A stretch of DNA of 44,583 bases from an uncultured Erysipelotrichaceae bacterium (GCA_902783435.1 CACZQV010000043.1:1-44583); one strand, 5' to 3'. Shown: positions 25,140 to 34,732, counted from the first letter of the stretch. Numbers and translations: made by a program. The notes: generated by a model not told the origin, from the sequence alone.

Positions 25140-28100
25140 ATGAGAAAGAATAAGAAAAAAGGTAAATTATTTATATTAATTTTATTAATACTAGGGATAA
25201 GTTTAGGATATGCGTTATTAAGTTCTACATTAAGTATTATGGGTACTGCTGGTATTAATAAAAATACTTGGGATATTCATTGGAATGAAAATAGTATTGT
25301 GGAGACTCCAGGAAGTGTTACTGCTAAGACTCCGGCTTATGTTTCTAATGATGAAAAAACTATAGTAACATTTAATGCTGAATTGGAGTTACCAGGAGAT
25401 TTTTATGAATTTACTGTAGATGCTAAAAATTATGGTACTATAGATGGACAAGTAAAAAAAGTAAATTTAAAATTTCTTGATCCTAAAACTGATGAAGAAA
25501 TAAATCCTGAAGATTTACCTGAATATTTAACTTATACTTTTACTCATGATGATGATACAGAAATAGTTGAAAATGAAACTATTAATGTTGGAGAATCTAT
25601 TAAATATAAATTAAGAGTTGAATTTAACGAAGATGCAACAGCTATTCCAACTCCAGAAGAAGGAGAAGAAGAAATTCCTACTCCTAAACCTGTTATTGAA
25701 TTAGACACAATTCAAAAAGTGGAAGACCCTGATGCTCCATATACTATTACATTTAATCCAAATGGTGGTAGTGTAGATACTACTACTAAATCAGTAGAAA
25801 GAGGTGAAAAGATAGGTGAGTTACCTACACCTTCATGGTCAGGATATGCATTTACTGGTTGGTATACTGAATTAAATGGTGGGGTTAAAATAGATGAAAA
25901 TTATACCCCTACTAAGAGTCAAACTTTATATGCTCATTGGAATGAAGTAGAAGCTTTATTTGATACAGGACGAAATGTACTTGGTAAATTTAAATCATTA
26001 GCAGGTACAGATATATCTGAATATGGTCCTACTACTGCTGATACTAATATAATTTCTATTAGAAGATCTACTACTGAACCAAGTAGTGAAAATAAAACAG
26101 AAGAACATATTGTATCTGTTTCTACTAGTAAAGTACCAATTTATGCATGGTTTGATAATGGTACTATATATTGGTGGAGTTCAGCTATTAGAGAATATGC
26201 TAATCCTGATAGTTCACATATGTTTGCTTTTTTAAGAAATGTTATGTATATAGATACAGGATTCGATACTAGTTTAGTTACAGATATGAGTTATATGTTT
26301 GATGGCGATTATGCTATACAAAATATTAGTTTTAATTGGAATACAGAAAATGTTACTACTATGTTAGATATGTTCAATGCTTGTAGTGAATTAAGGGCAT
26401 TAGATTTAAGTAGTTTTAGAACTAGTAAAGTTACTGATATGTATGGATTATTCTATGGTGATTATAAGATGACATATCTAAACTTAAGTAATTGGGATTT
26501 CACTGGATATAATCCATCTGATTATTTATTGTATAAAATGACTGGTGGAATGGAAAACAAAATAGAAACTTTAATATTAGATAATGCGATATTCCCTACA
26601 AGCATGCAACGAGGTTTAGATGGACTTGAAAAAGCTACAACTATATCACTTAATAATGTAGATACTTCTAGAGTAACAGATATGAGTTATATGTTCTATG
26701 ATGCTTGGGCAGTAGAAGAATTAGATTTAACTGATTTTGATACAAGCCATGTTACAACTATGTTTAGTATGTTCTATTGGAATAATAGTTTAACTGATTT
26801 AGATATAACAGGATGGAATACCTCAGCTTTAGAAAATGTAAAATTTATGTTCTATCATTGTGAAAGTATGAAGAATTTGGATTTAAGTGAATTAGATACT
26901 TCTAATGTTACAGATTTTACTAGAATATTTGATGATTGTTGGATAATAGAAAGTATAAATATGAGTAATTGGGATTTTTCTAAAGCAACAGGACTTGGTA
27001 GTGGATTATCATCTAATTTAGGAATTAATGGTAGAAGTTCACTTAAGTATTTAACAATGGATAATGTAAAATTTCCAATAAGTATGTATAATGGTTTAGC
27101 TGGATTAAATTCATTAGTAGGAATATCACTTAAAAATGTAGATACAAGTAATGTTAATACTATGAGTTATATGTTTAATAGTGATTATAGTTTAGAGGAA
27201 TTAGATATAAGTGATTTTGATACTCATAATGTTCAAGATATGAGTTATATGTTTAGTAGTATGAATGCATTAACTACTATTACTGTTGGAGATAACTTTG
27301 TTACAGATCAAGTTCTTAGTTCAGGTAGTATGTTCTCTAACTCATCTAATATAGTAGGTGGTAAAGGTACTACATGGAATTCTAGCTATCTAGATAAGAA
27401 ATATGCACATTACGATTATGGTGTGGAAGATCCTGGATATTTTAATGCTAAAGATTTAGTTAAAGTTACTGTTACTTTTGATCCAAATGGTGGTAGTGTA
27501 GCACCTAGTACTAAACAAGCTAATGTAGGTAGAAAAATTGGTGATTTACCAATAGCTACTTTAGAAGGTAGTGGATTTGAAGGATGGTATACTGGTATTA
27601 ATGATGGTACTAAGATAGATGAAAATTATATAGTAAATGGTGAAACTACTTATTATGCTCATTGGAAAGATAATAAGACAATTAATTATAATTCTAATGA
27701 TGGATTGTTTGATAATAATGAAAATACTAATTCAGTAGGTTATAAATATAATTATATTTCTGTTCCTAAGTATTCACATACAAGTAATATAGATGATAGA
27801 GGAGTAGCAAGTAATGTATATGCAGATAATCTTTCAACAACTGATGTAGTAACAATACCTGGTGCTTCTCAAATAAGAATAGAAGTATGGTTTACTACTG
27901 AAAGTTCATGTGATTGGTTAGCAATATACCCTGCAGGAGTAACACCAAGTGATTCTAATTATGCTGATGCAACTATATCTAATGGTAAATTAGATGGATA
28001 TGGTAGTTATTATGGTTATACAAAACCTAATAGTAGTGATCCTACATATCATAGAGTATTTGTAGTTAATGGAGATACTGCTCAATTCTACTTTAAATCA

Positions 28101-29384
28101 GATACTTCTACTGGATATTATGGATATTATGCAATAGTAAGTTCTAATGATAGTGAATATTCTAGAACTGGTACTTATAAGTTACCTACAAAGAATTTAT
28201 ATAAGTTTATTGGATGGAATACTTCTATTGATGGTAATGGTACTAATTACGAATCAGAACAAGATGTACTTGATAATATAGATAGCATAAGTAATAATAC
28301 TACTTTATATGCTAAATTTAGACCATTGGAAAATTACCAAGTACAATTTAATGCTAATGGAGGTAGTGTTGATACTACATCTATTGATGTATTAGAAGAT
28401 AGCGCAATAGGAGAGCTACCTACACCTACATGGGCAGGACATCATTTTGAAGGATGGTATACTGATATTACTGCTGGTACTCAAATAAATGAATACACTA
28501 TACCAAATGGTAATCTTACATATTATGCTCATTGGAAAGATATATATAATATTACACTTAATGCAAATGGAGGTACTGTTGATACTCCTAGTGTAGATGT
28601 AATACAAGGAAATACAATTGGTAATTTACCAACTCCAACGAAAACAGACAGTGTATTTATGGGATGGTATACAGGACTTACTGATGGTACAAAAATAACA
28701 AGTTCTTATCAACCAAATGCAAGTATTGAAATATATGCACATTGGAATGATAATAAAACAATAACTTATAATGCAAATGGTGGTACATTTACTAATAGTG
28801 CAAATACCAATGTTAATACATATGCATATCAAGAAAAGAATATGACTAAGTATTCACATACACCTAATGTATATGATGATGGATCATCATATGGTTCATA
28901 TTATTCTAATATGGAAAGAAATGATATAGTAACAATACCAGGTGCTTCGCAAATTAATGTTCAAGTATGGTTCTCAACAGAAAAAGTTGGATGTGACTGG
29001 TTAGCTATATATAATGGAAGTGTTACTCCAAGTAAGAGTAATTATTCAGATTCAATATCTGGAAAACTAGGTGGAGGTAAATATGATAATAAGCCTTCAA
29101 GTTCTAGTTATCGTAAGAGTTATACAATTACTGGTGATACAGCACAATTCTTCTTTGTTTCAGATAATGGGGATAACTATTATGGATATTATGCAATTAT
29201 TACTGGTACTGGTTATGGATACTTTAATAATGATACATATCAAAATCCTACTAATGGAGGAAATACATTTAGAGGATGGAATACAGAAATAGATGGTAGT
29301 GGTACTAATTATGCATCAGAAGATGCAGTAATTGCTGATATTGATAATCTAGGTGTAAATACAACATTATATGCACAATGGTAA
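25140..29384 (+). CDS. Giant BspA-like surface protein 2, with two CUB-like modules
   Basis: 1414 aa from ATG 25140 (TTAGGTGATAAT); an in-frame ATG at 25095 lies inside the terminator and promoter and is rejected. N-terminal membrane segment (about 10-28) ending GYALLSSTLSIMGTAG, TasA-like beta domain to about 195, an InlB-type repeat (about 201-267), BspA/DUF285 repeats (about 335-717) including two long, about 75-residue units, and InlB-type repeats at about 776-843, 1066-1133 and 1136-1203. Two more InlB-type repeats (about 846-1060 and 1206-1414) are split by an inserted module of about 120-150 residues with VTIPGASQI, TE..CDWLAIY and FxSDxxxxYYGYYAI, a CUB-like pattern. Unlike its paralogs it ends at the last InlB-type repeat (TLYAQW), with no DUF6273-like end and no LPxTG. 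Convergent with an arginase-family gene. Confidence 0.85.
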   Translation: MRKNKKKGKLFILILLILGISLGYALLSSTLSIMGTAGINKNTWDIHWNENSIVETPGSVTAKTPAYVSNDEKTIVTFNAELELPGDFYEFTVDAKNYGTIDGQVKKVNLKFLDPKTDEEINPEDLPEYLTYTFTHDDDTEIVENETINVGESIKYKLRVEFNEDATAIPTPEEGEEEIPTPKPVIELDTIQKVEDPDAPYTITFNPNGGSVDTTTKSVERGEKIGELPTPSWSGYAFTGWYTELNGGVKIDENYTPTKSQTLYAHWNEVEALFDTGRNVLGKFKSLAGTDISEYGPTTADTNIISIRRSTTEPSSENKTEEHIVSVSTSKVPIYAWFDNGTIYWWSSAIREYANPDSSHMFAFLRNVMYIDTGFDTSLVTDMSYMFDGDYAIQNISFNWNTENVTTMLDMFNACSELRALDLSSFRTSKVTDMYGLFYGDYKMTYLNLSNWDFTGYNPSDYLLYKMTGGMENKIETLILDNAIFPTSMQRGLDGLEKATTISLNNVDTSRVTDMSYMFYDAWAVEELDLTDFDTSHVTTMFSMFYWNNSLTDLDITGWNTSALENVKFMFYHCESMKNLDLSELDTSNVTDFTRIFDDCWIIESINMSNWDFSKATGLGSGLSSNLGINGRSSLKYLTMDNVKFPISMYNGLAGLNSLVGISLKNVDTSNVNTMSYMFNSDYSLEELDISDFDTHNVQDMSYMFSSMNALTTITVGDNFVTDQVLSSGSMFSNSSNIVGGKGTTWNSSYLDKKYAHYDYGVEDPGYFNAKDLVKVTVTFDPNGGSVAPSTKQANVGRKIGDLPIATLEGSGFEGWYTGINDGTKIDENYIVNGETTYYAHWKDNKTINYNSNDGLFDNNENTNSVGYKYNYISVPKYSHTSNIDDRGVASNVYADNLSTTDVVTIPGASQIRIEVWFTTESSCDWLAIYPAGVTPSDSNYADATISNGKLDGYGSYYGYTKPNSSDPTYHRVFVVNGDTAQFYFKSDTSTGYYGYYAIVSSNDSEYSRTGTYKLPTKNLYKFIGWNTSIDGNGTNYESEQDVLDNIDSISNNTTLYAKFRPLENYQVQFNANGGSVDTTSIDVLEDSAIGELPTPTWAGHHFEGWYTDITAGTQINEYTIPNGNLTYYAHWKDIYNITLNANGGTVDTPSVDVIQGNTIGNLPTPTKTDSVFMGWYTGLTDGTKITSSYQPNASIEIYAHWNDNKTITYNANGGTFTNSANTNVNTYAYQEKNMTKYSHTPNVYDDGSSYGSYYSNMERNDIVTIPGASQINVQVWFSTEKVGCDWLAIYNGSVTPSKSNYSDSISGKLGGGKYDNKPSSSSYRKSYTITGDTAQFFFVSDNGDNYYGYYAIITGTGYGYFNNDTYQNPTNGGNTFRGWNTEIDGSGTNYASEDAVIADIDNLGVNTTLYAQW

Positions 29385-29417
29385 TAAAAAAAGAATGATT
29401 TAAATCATTCTTTTTTA
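29385..29417. terminator. Bidirectional terminator between convergent genes
   Basis: AAAAAAGAATGATTT pairs with AAATCATTCTTTTTT, perfect palindrome with tails on both strands. Confidence 0.9.
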
Positions 29418-29419
29418 TT

Positions 29420-30328
29420 TTAATAATAACTTATTTGTTCAAACTTTTTCTTTTTATTTTCAACAGCTTTAATCATTTGAGCTAGGATATTTAAAGCAAT
29501 TTGTTCAGTCTTTCTATCTACATCTCTTAATGGATTAAATTCTACTAAATCAAATGATACTATATCATCTACATGTTTTATTAAATATTCATTTATCTTC
29601 ATAGCTTCTTCTTCACTTATTCCATCAAATTCAGGAATACTAACTCCAGGAGCTACATCAGGATCAATTACATCTAAATCATAACTTACATGAATACCTT
29701 TAGTTTTATAACCAGCTATTTTAAAGGCTTCATCCATTACAGCATCTATTCCTTTTTCCTTTATATCTTCTGTAGAAAATACTGTTACACCTGAATATCT
29801 AACATTATCTTTTTCAGCATCATCTATACTTCTAGCTCCTACAATAACAGTTCTTGATGGTTGAATTATTTTTCCATCATGATAATATCTTAATTCATTA
29901 CATTTATAACCTGTGATAGCTGCTAAAGGTAGTCCGTGAATATTACCAGTTACTGTTGTCTCAAATGTATTATAATCTGTATGAGCATCTATCCAAATAA
30001 TTCCTACATCTACATTTACTTTAGCACTAGCTAATGCACTAGCAATAGCGGCTGAATGATCTCCTCCAATCATAATAGGAAAACATTCTTCTTTTATTTT
30101 ATCTACCATTTGTTTATATAAAGTTTGATTAAATTTATCTATTTCATATTCGTTTTTTCTTCTATCAGATAAATTTCTACTTTTAATTATATTTTTATCT
30201 TGTTCTAAAAGGATACTTTCACCTTTATAGAATGATTTTATATCATTCATTAATTGTCTAGGACCAAGACTTGCTCCATCAATATGAACTCCTAAGTCAG
30301 TACCTGCTCCAAATATTACTGTTCTCAT
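29420..30328 (-). CDS. Arginase-family ureohydrolase
   Basis: 302-aa manganese enzyme of the ureohydrolase superfamily, most likely arginase (arginine to ornithine plus urea). Metal ligands are all present: His in GGDHS (about 91-95), DAHTD (about 116-120) and two Asp in SYDLDVIDP (about 220-228). GNIHGLPLA next to the metal site and EFNP near the end match arginase wording (GNIHGMPLA) better than agmatinase. Where arginases usually read PGTGTPVPGG this one has PGVSIPEFDG, so the substrate is not certain; agmatinase or formiminoglutamase are alternatives. Single gene, divergent from murE, with its own promoter and GGTGATAAT before the start. Confidence 0.85.
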   Translation of the reverse strand: MRTVIFGAGTDLGVHIDGASLGPRQLMNDIKSFYKGESILLEQDKNIIKSRNLSDRRKNEYEIDKFNQTLYKQMVDKIKEECFPIMIGGDHSAAIASALASAKVNVDVGIIWIDAHTDYNTFETTVTGNIHGLPLAAITGYKCNELRYYHDGKIIQPSRTVIVGARSIDDAEKDNVRYSGVTVFSTEDIKEKGIDAVMDEAFKIAGYKTKGIHVSYDLDVIDPDVAPGVSIPEFDGISEEEAMKINEYLIKHVDDIVSFDLVEFNPLRDVDRKTEQIALNILAQMIKAVENKKKKFEQISYY

Positions 30329-30343
30329 ATTATCACCATTATC

Positions 30344-30372
30344 ATTTTAACGTAAAATAAATACTTTATCAA
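30344..30372 (-). promoter_or_regulatory. Promoter of the arginase-family gene
   Basis: On the minus strand: TTGATA (30367-30372), 17 bp, TAAAAT (30344-30349). Confidence 0.65.
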
Positions 30373-30403
30373 GTTAATACTTTAATAATTAGTGTTTTTC
30401 TTG

Positions 30404-30409
30404 TATAAT
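30404..30409 (+). promoter_or_regulatory. -10 box of murE
   Basis: TATAAT 16 bp before the ATG; -35 weak. The leader would be about 10 nt. Confidence 0.5.
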
Positions 30410-30425
30410 AATTTTAGGTGATAGA

Positions 30426-31871
30426 ATGAAAAAATTAAGTGAATTATATCCTAGTGTTAATAGTGATGTAGAAATTAAAAGAGTGTGTATTAATTCAAAA
30501 GAAATAAAGTCTGGTGATTTATTTGTATGTACTATGGGTGTTACTGCAGATAGACATGATTTTATTCCTGATGCGGTTAAAAACGGGGCGAGTGCAGTAG
30601 TTGTAAGTAAAGATGTAGGAGATGTTGGTGTACCTGTTGTAAAAGTTTCTGATACAAATAAAGAACTTCCATATTTATGTCAAAAATTTTATGATTATCC
30701 TGATAAAAATCTTACTATGATAGGTGTTACTGGTACTGATGGAAAAACTAGTACTACAACTATTATTCAAACTTTAATTGGTAGTGATTTATGTGGATAT
30801 ATTGGTACTAATGGAAGAAGTTGTGCTGGTTTTAATAGAGATAATCCTAATACTACACCTGATGCCCAAAATTTATATATGTATTTATCAGAATTTGTTG
30901 AATATGGTTGTAAATATGCAGCTATTGAAACTTCAAGTGAAGCATTCTTCAGAGGTAGACTTCAAGCAATGGAATTTGATGTTTCAGCTTATACTAATGT
31001 AACTTCAGAACATTTAAATATACATGGTAGTTTTGAAAATTATTTAGAATGTAAAAAGATGGTTTTTAAACAGACTAAGAGTGATGGATATTGTATTTTA
31101 AATCATGATGATCCTTATTATGAAGATATGAAGAGTGTTTGTAATGGTAAAATACTTTCTTATGGAAAAGATGAATCTAATGATTTACAAATAGTTGATT
31201 ATAAAGTATATCCTGATCATACAGACATTAATTTTAAATATAATGGAGAACTTATTAGTATTAATAGTCCATTAATGGGAGATTTTAATGTATATAATTT
31301 AGCTTGTGCATTACTTTGTTGTGTGGGTAGTGGATTTGAAATTAAAGATATAATTAAAAATATAGACAAATTAAAAGTATCTGGAAGACTTGAATTATTA
31401 AAAACTGATACTCCTTACTATGTAATGGTTGATTATGCACATACTCCTAATGGTATAACTAAATTATTAAATTTTGTACATACACTAAATATTAATCGTA
31501 GTATTGTGGTTATTGGACAAGCAGGGGAAAGAGATCCTTATAAGAGACCTAAAGTTGGTAATGTAGTAGTAGAAAATGCAAGTTATGCAATATTCTGTTA
31601 TGAGGATCCTAGAAGTGAAGATCCAGTTAATATTTGTAATGATATTATTAGTGAATTAAAAGATACTCATTCTAATTATGAAATAGTAATAGATAGACGT
31701 GAAGCTATAGAAAAAGCTATTAATATGGCTAATGATGGAGATATGGTATTAATACTTGGTAAAGGTAATGAAACATATCAAAAATTAAAGAATGAAACAA
31801 TATATTTTAATGATATAGAAGAAGCTTATAAAGCAGTTGAAAATAGAAAAGTAAAAGAAGGAATTAATTAG
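30426..31871 (+). CDS. murE: UDP-MurNAc-tripeptide synthetase
   Basis: 481-aa Mur ligase that adds the third amino acid (meso-DAP or L-Lys) to UDP-MurNAc-L-Ala-D-Glu. N-terminal domain with INSKEIKSGDLFV, ATP loop GVTGTDGKTSTTT, NTTPDAQNLY, the carbamylated-Lys region ECKKMVF, and C-terminal VDYAHTPNG. The amino-acid-selecting motif reads EDPRSEDP: the Arg of the meso-DAP type (DNPR) is kept, which favours meso-DAP, while the Asn is changed to Asp. The usual EVSSH motif reads ETSSE. These changes make the substrate less certain. RBS TAGGTGATAG. The next gene starts directly after its stop. Confidence 0.92.
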   Translation: MKKLSELYPSVNSDVEIKRVCINSKEIKSGDLFVCTMGVTADRHDFIPDAVKNGASAVVVSKDVGDVGVPVVKVSDTNKELPYLCQKFYDYPDKNLTMIGVTGTDGKTSTTTIIQTLIGSDLCGYIGTNGRSCAGFNRDNPNTTPDAQNLYMYLSEFVEYGCKYAAIETSSEAFFRGRLQAMEFDVSAYTNVTSEHLNIHGSFENYLECKKMVFKQTKSDGYCILNHDDPYYEDMKSVCNGKILSYGKDESNDLQIVDYKVYPDHTDINFKYNGELISINSPLMGDFNVYNLACALLCCVGSGFEIKDIIKNIDKLKVSGRLELLKTDTPYYVMVDYAHTPNGITKLLNFVHTLNINRSIVVIGQAGERDPYKRPKVGNVVVENASYAIFCYEDPRSEDPVNICNDIISELKDTHSNYEIVIDRREAIEKAINMANDGDMVLILGKGNETYQKLKNETIYFNDIEEAYKAVENRKVKEGIN

Positions 31872-32825
31872 ATGTATAAACCAATATATAAAGTATGGAA
31901 TGAAATAACTTTTCCTGGTTTTAGAGACTCTTTAGATAGAATATATAATGATAGTTATAATAATTATATTGAAACACATACTTCTTTAGAAGATAAGGAA
32001 TTAAAAGTATTAAATGACTTTATGATTTCTTTAGAAAAGTATTATATATCTATTATTGGTGAGACTATTACTACTGAAAAGAATTATTTAAATATACTTA
32101 ATCAATTAAATTCTATATCTTTAGTAGTTGTGCCTAAAAAGAATGTTGATTTATATGGAGCTACTTTAGGTAAACAAATAAGTATTAATCCTAATATAAG
32201 TGATGATTTAAAACAAATATGTATTTCTCATGAACTTGGTCATATTATTAATAGTAAATGGAAAAATGATGCGAAAGAGTTATCTGAAAAGTTATATAAT
32301 GATCCTAATAATAAGAAAATATTTGAAGAATTAGATATAGATGATTATAGATACTTATTATTTGGTTTTGATTTAATAGATGAGGTTATTGCTCAAGAAG
32401 TAGCTGAAAGAGTTAATTATCGTTTATTAAAGAAAAAGAGACCTGAAAAGGTAGAAAGATATAATGAAAAGATGTTTAATCATAATCCATATTTAAGTAA
32501 TTATACTTTATATGGTGAATTATATGAATTTGCATATCTTTTTTCTAAGAAATTTAATTATATTAATTCTAATAGAAATTGTAGTGAAAATGAATATATG
32601 TTAAGATTCATTAGAAGAAGTTTTGATGAAGATTTTATAAATAATATATCTGAAGAATTAGAAATAAGTGATGAAAATAAAAAAACAAGTATTATTACTT
32701 TATTAGCTTGTATGGGTAAAATAAAAACATTTTATTATGGAGTAGTTGGACTTAATAAATCTGGTAGTAATATAGATATAGATAAATATGTAAATGCATT
32801 TAATGATACTATAAGAAGAAAATAA
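31872..32825 (+). CDS. HELGH-type metalloprotein, unknown
   Basis: 317 aa, no signal peptide or membrane helix, so probably cytosolic. SHELGHIINSKW carries the zinc-binding HExxH at residues 120-124, and DEVIAQEVAERVNY about 50 residues later could give the third (Glu) ligand, a gluzincin-like plan. This resembles small predicted metallopeptidases with an IrrE/ImmA-like HExxH, but I cannot assign a family. The start ATG follows the murE stop without a gap; AGAAGGA lies about 10 nt upstream inside murE, so it is co-translated with murE. Terminator downstream. Confidence 0.75.
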   Translation: MYKPIYKVWNEITFPGFRDSLDRIYNDSYNNYIETHTSLEDKELKVLNDFMISLEKYYISIIGETITTEKNYLNILNQLNSISLVVVPKKNVDLYGATLGKQISINPNISDDLKQICISHELGHIINSKWKNDAKELSEKLYNDPNNKKIFEELDIDDYRYLLFGFDLIDEVIAQEVAERVNYRLLKKKRPEKVERYNEKMFNHNPYLSNYTLYGELYEFAYLFSKKFNYINSNRNCSENEYMLRFIRRSFDEDFINNISEELEISDENKKTSIITLLACMGKIKTFYYGVVGLNKSGSNIDIDKYVNAFNDTIRRK

Positions 32826-32841
32826 TATATTTTCTTTTTTT
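32816..32841 (+). terminator. Terminator of murE operon
   Basis: AAGAAAAT pairs with ATTTTCTT, followed by seven T. Confidence 0.65.
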
Positions 32842-32842
32842 G

Positions 32843-32851
32843 TGTTATAAT
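32843..32851 (+). promoter_or_regulatory. Extended -10 promoter of the VanZ-flippase unit
   Basis: TGTTATAAT directly after a terminator, 16 bp before the VanZ ATG. Confidence 0.6.
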
Positions 32852-32866
32852 TATTATGGTGATTAT

Positions 32867-33316
32867 ATGAAGAAAATCATTAAAATTATATTATTAGTAT
32901 TATGTATGAGTACTATATTTTTCTTTTCTAATGATAAAAGAGAAGCGTCTACTAAGAAGAGTGATGGTTTAATTATTTCTGTTACTGAGAAAATTATAGG
33001 TAGAAAACTTAACAATAATGAGAAAGAATACTATACTTCTAAGTTTGTTAAACCGGTGAGAAAGAGTGCTCATTTTACTATATATTTAATACTTGGATTA
33101 TTATTTATTAGTTTATTAAAAGAATATAATATACTAGATAAAAGAAGTATTATATATACCATTATATTTGTATTATTATATGCTTGTAGTGATGAAATAC
33201 ATCAAATGTTTGTTAGAGGTAGAAGTGGAGAAGTACTTGATGTTTTAATAGATACTACAGGAGGATTTATTGGGACAATGATTTATAAATTGTATAGGAG
33301 GATAAGACATGAATAA
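32867..33316 (+). CDS. VanZ-family membrane protein
   Basis: 149 aa from ATG 32867 (TGGTGATTAT upstream; an earlier in-frame start lies over the promoter). Four predicted membrane helices. Family signatures FFFSNDKREAS at the end of helix 1, RKSAHFTIYLILG, and DEIHQMFVRGRSGEVLDVLIDTTGG are present. VanZ relatives confer low-level teicoplanin resistance in enterococci; the biochemical role is unsettled. Its end overlaps the flippase start by 8 bp. Confidence 0.88.
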   Translation: MKKIIKIILLVLCMSTIFFFSNDKREASTKKSDGLIISVTEKIIGRKLNNNEKEYYTSKFVKPVRKSAHFTIYLILGLLFISLLKEYNILDKRSIIYTIIFVLLYACSDEIHQMFVRGRSGEVLDVLIDTTGGFIGTMIYKLYRRIRHE

Positions 33317-34715
33317 GAAAAAACAATTAGCTAAAAATACTATTATTATTTTCTTTGGAAGAGTATGTACACAATTAATTAGTTTCTTTTTACTTCCTTT
33401 ATATACAGAATATTTAACTACTAAACAATATGGGTTAGTTGATTTAATTCAAACTTATGTAACACTATTAGTACCAATAATTACTTTAGAGTTAGAAATG
33501 AGTATATTTAGATATTTAATTGATTCTAGAAGTGATGATAAAAGTACTAAAAAGCTTATTAGTAATAATTTCTTTGTATTAGGTATTAGTTTAAGTATAT
33601 TTACTATTTTATATATATTAGTTACTTGCTTTGTTACTATACCATTTAGATGGTTAATACTTGTAGATATATTAGTATGTGTATTATCTGGTAATTTCCT
33701 ACAAGTAGCACGTGGCTTTGGTAAAACTGTTGATTATGCAATTAGTTGTATATTAACTGGTTTAACTACAGTTATATCTAATATTGTATTAATATGTCAT
33801 TTTAGAATGGGTGCTGAAGGTATGATTATATCTATGGCACTTGCTAATTTTATTTGTAGTTTATATTTATTTATTAGATTAAAATTATGGAGTAAAATTG
33901 ATTTTAAATTAGTAGATAAAAAGTTATTAAAAGATATGTTTAAGTATTCTATTCCATTAATACCTAATGGTGTTAGTTGGTGGATAGTTAATGTATCAGA
34001 TAGAACTATTATTAAGTTTTTATTAAATACTGGTGCTAATGGTATATATGCAGTTAGTAATAAGTTTCCAACTATTATATCTAGTTTAACTGGTGTATTT
34101 AATTTAAGTTGGAGTGAATCTGCTGCATTACATATTAATAGTCCTGATAGGGATGAATTCTTTAGTGATGTATTTAATACTATTATGAAGTTATTTACAG
34201 CTATGGGAGTTGGAATGATTGCTTGTATGCCTTTTGTATTCCCATTACTTATTAATACTAAGTTTAATGATGCTTATAATTATATTCCATATTTAGTACT
34301 TGGTAGTGTATTTAATGTAGCTATATGTTTATATAGTCAAGTATATCTTGCTAAGAAGTTATCAAAACAGGTTGCATCTACCGCAATACTTGGTGCTATC
34401 ATAAACGTAGTTATTAATGTGGTATTTATTAAACAAATCGGTTTATATGCCGCAGCTATTTCTACTGCTATTTCATATTTTGTAATGATGGTATATAGAC
34501 ATATAGATTTAAAAAAATATGTATCTATAAAAGTAAATAAGTTTTTAGTAATAAATAGTATAATTATATTTACTTTTTCAATAATACTTTATTATCAACA
34601 TAATTTAATACTTAATATTATTAATTTAGTAGTGGTATGTTTATATGCATTTTTAATTAATAAAGATTTCTTATTTAAATCATTAAAAACAGTAACTAAT
34701 AAATTTAAAAGATAA
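33309..34715 (+). CDS. Lipid-linked oligosaccharide flippase (Wzx/MATE type)
   Basis: 468 aa, about 12-14 membrane helices, MVF/polysaccharide-exporter fold. The N-terminal stretch IIIFFGRVCTQLISFFLLPL with YGLVDLIQT matches Wzx-like exporters that move lipid-linked sugar units to the outer face. SpoVB-like and MurJ-like relatives have the same fold, so cargo is not determined. Starts inside the VanZ gene (AGGAGGATAAGAC upstream), therefore coupled. No hairpin terminator is seen before the sigma-factor gene. Confidence 0.85.
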   Translation: MNKKKQLAKNTIIIFFGRVCTQLISFFLLPLYTEYLTTKQYGLVDLIQTYVTLLVPIITLELEMSIFRYLIDSRSDDKSTKKLISNNFFVLGISLSIFTILYILVTCFVTIPFRWLILVDILVCVLSGNFLQVARGFGKTVDYAISCILTGLTTVISNIVLICHFRMGAEGMIISMALANFICSLYLFIRLKLWSKIDFKLVDKKLLKDMFKYSIPLIPNGVSWWIVNVSDRTIIKFLLNTGANGIYAVSNKFPTIISSLTGVFNLSWSESAALHINSPDRDEFFSDVFNTIMKLFTAMGVGMIACMPFVFPLLINTKFNDAYNYIPYLVLGSVFNVAICLYSQVYLAKKLSKQVASTAILGAIINVVINVVFIKQIGLYAAAISTAISYFVMMVYRHIDLKKYVSIKVNKFLVINSIIIFTFSIILYYQHNLILNIINLVVVCLYAFLINKDFLFKSLKTVTNKFKR

Positions 34716-34732
34716 TTAGACAAAATAAAACA

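Noticed and set aside
28416..28832. Open frames on the minus strand within surface protein 2.
   Set aside because: Shadows of the repeated sense codons, no ribosome sites, low-complexity Ile/Cys-rich products.
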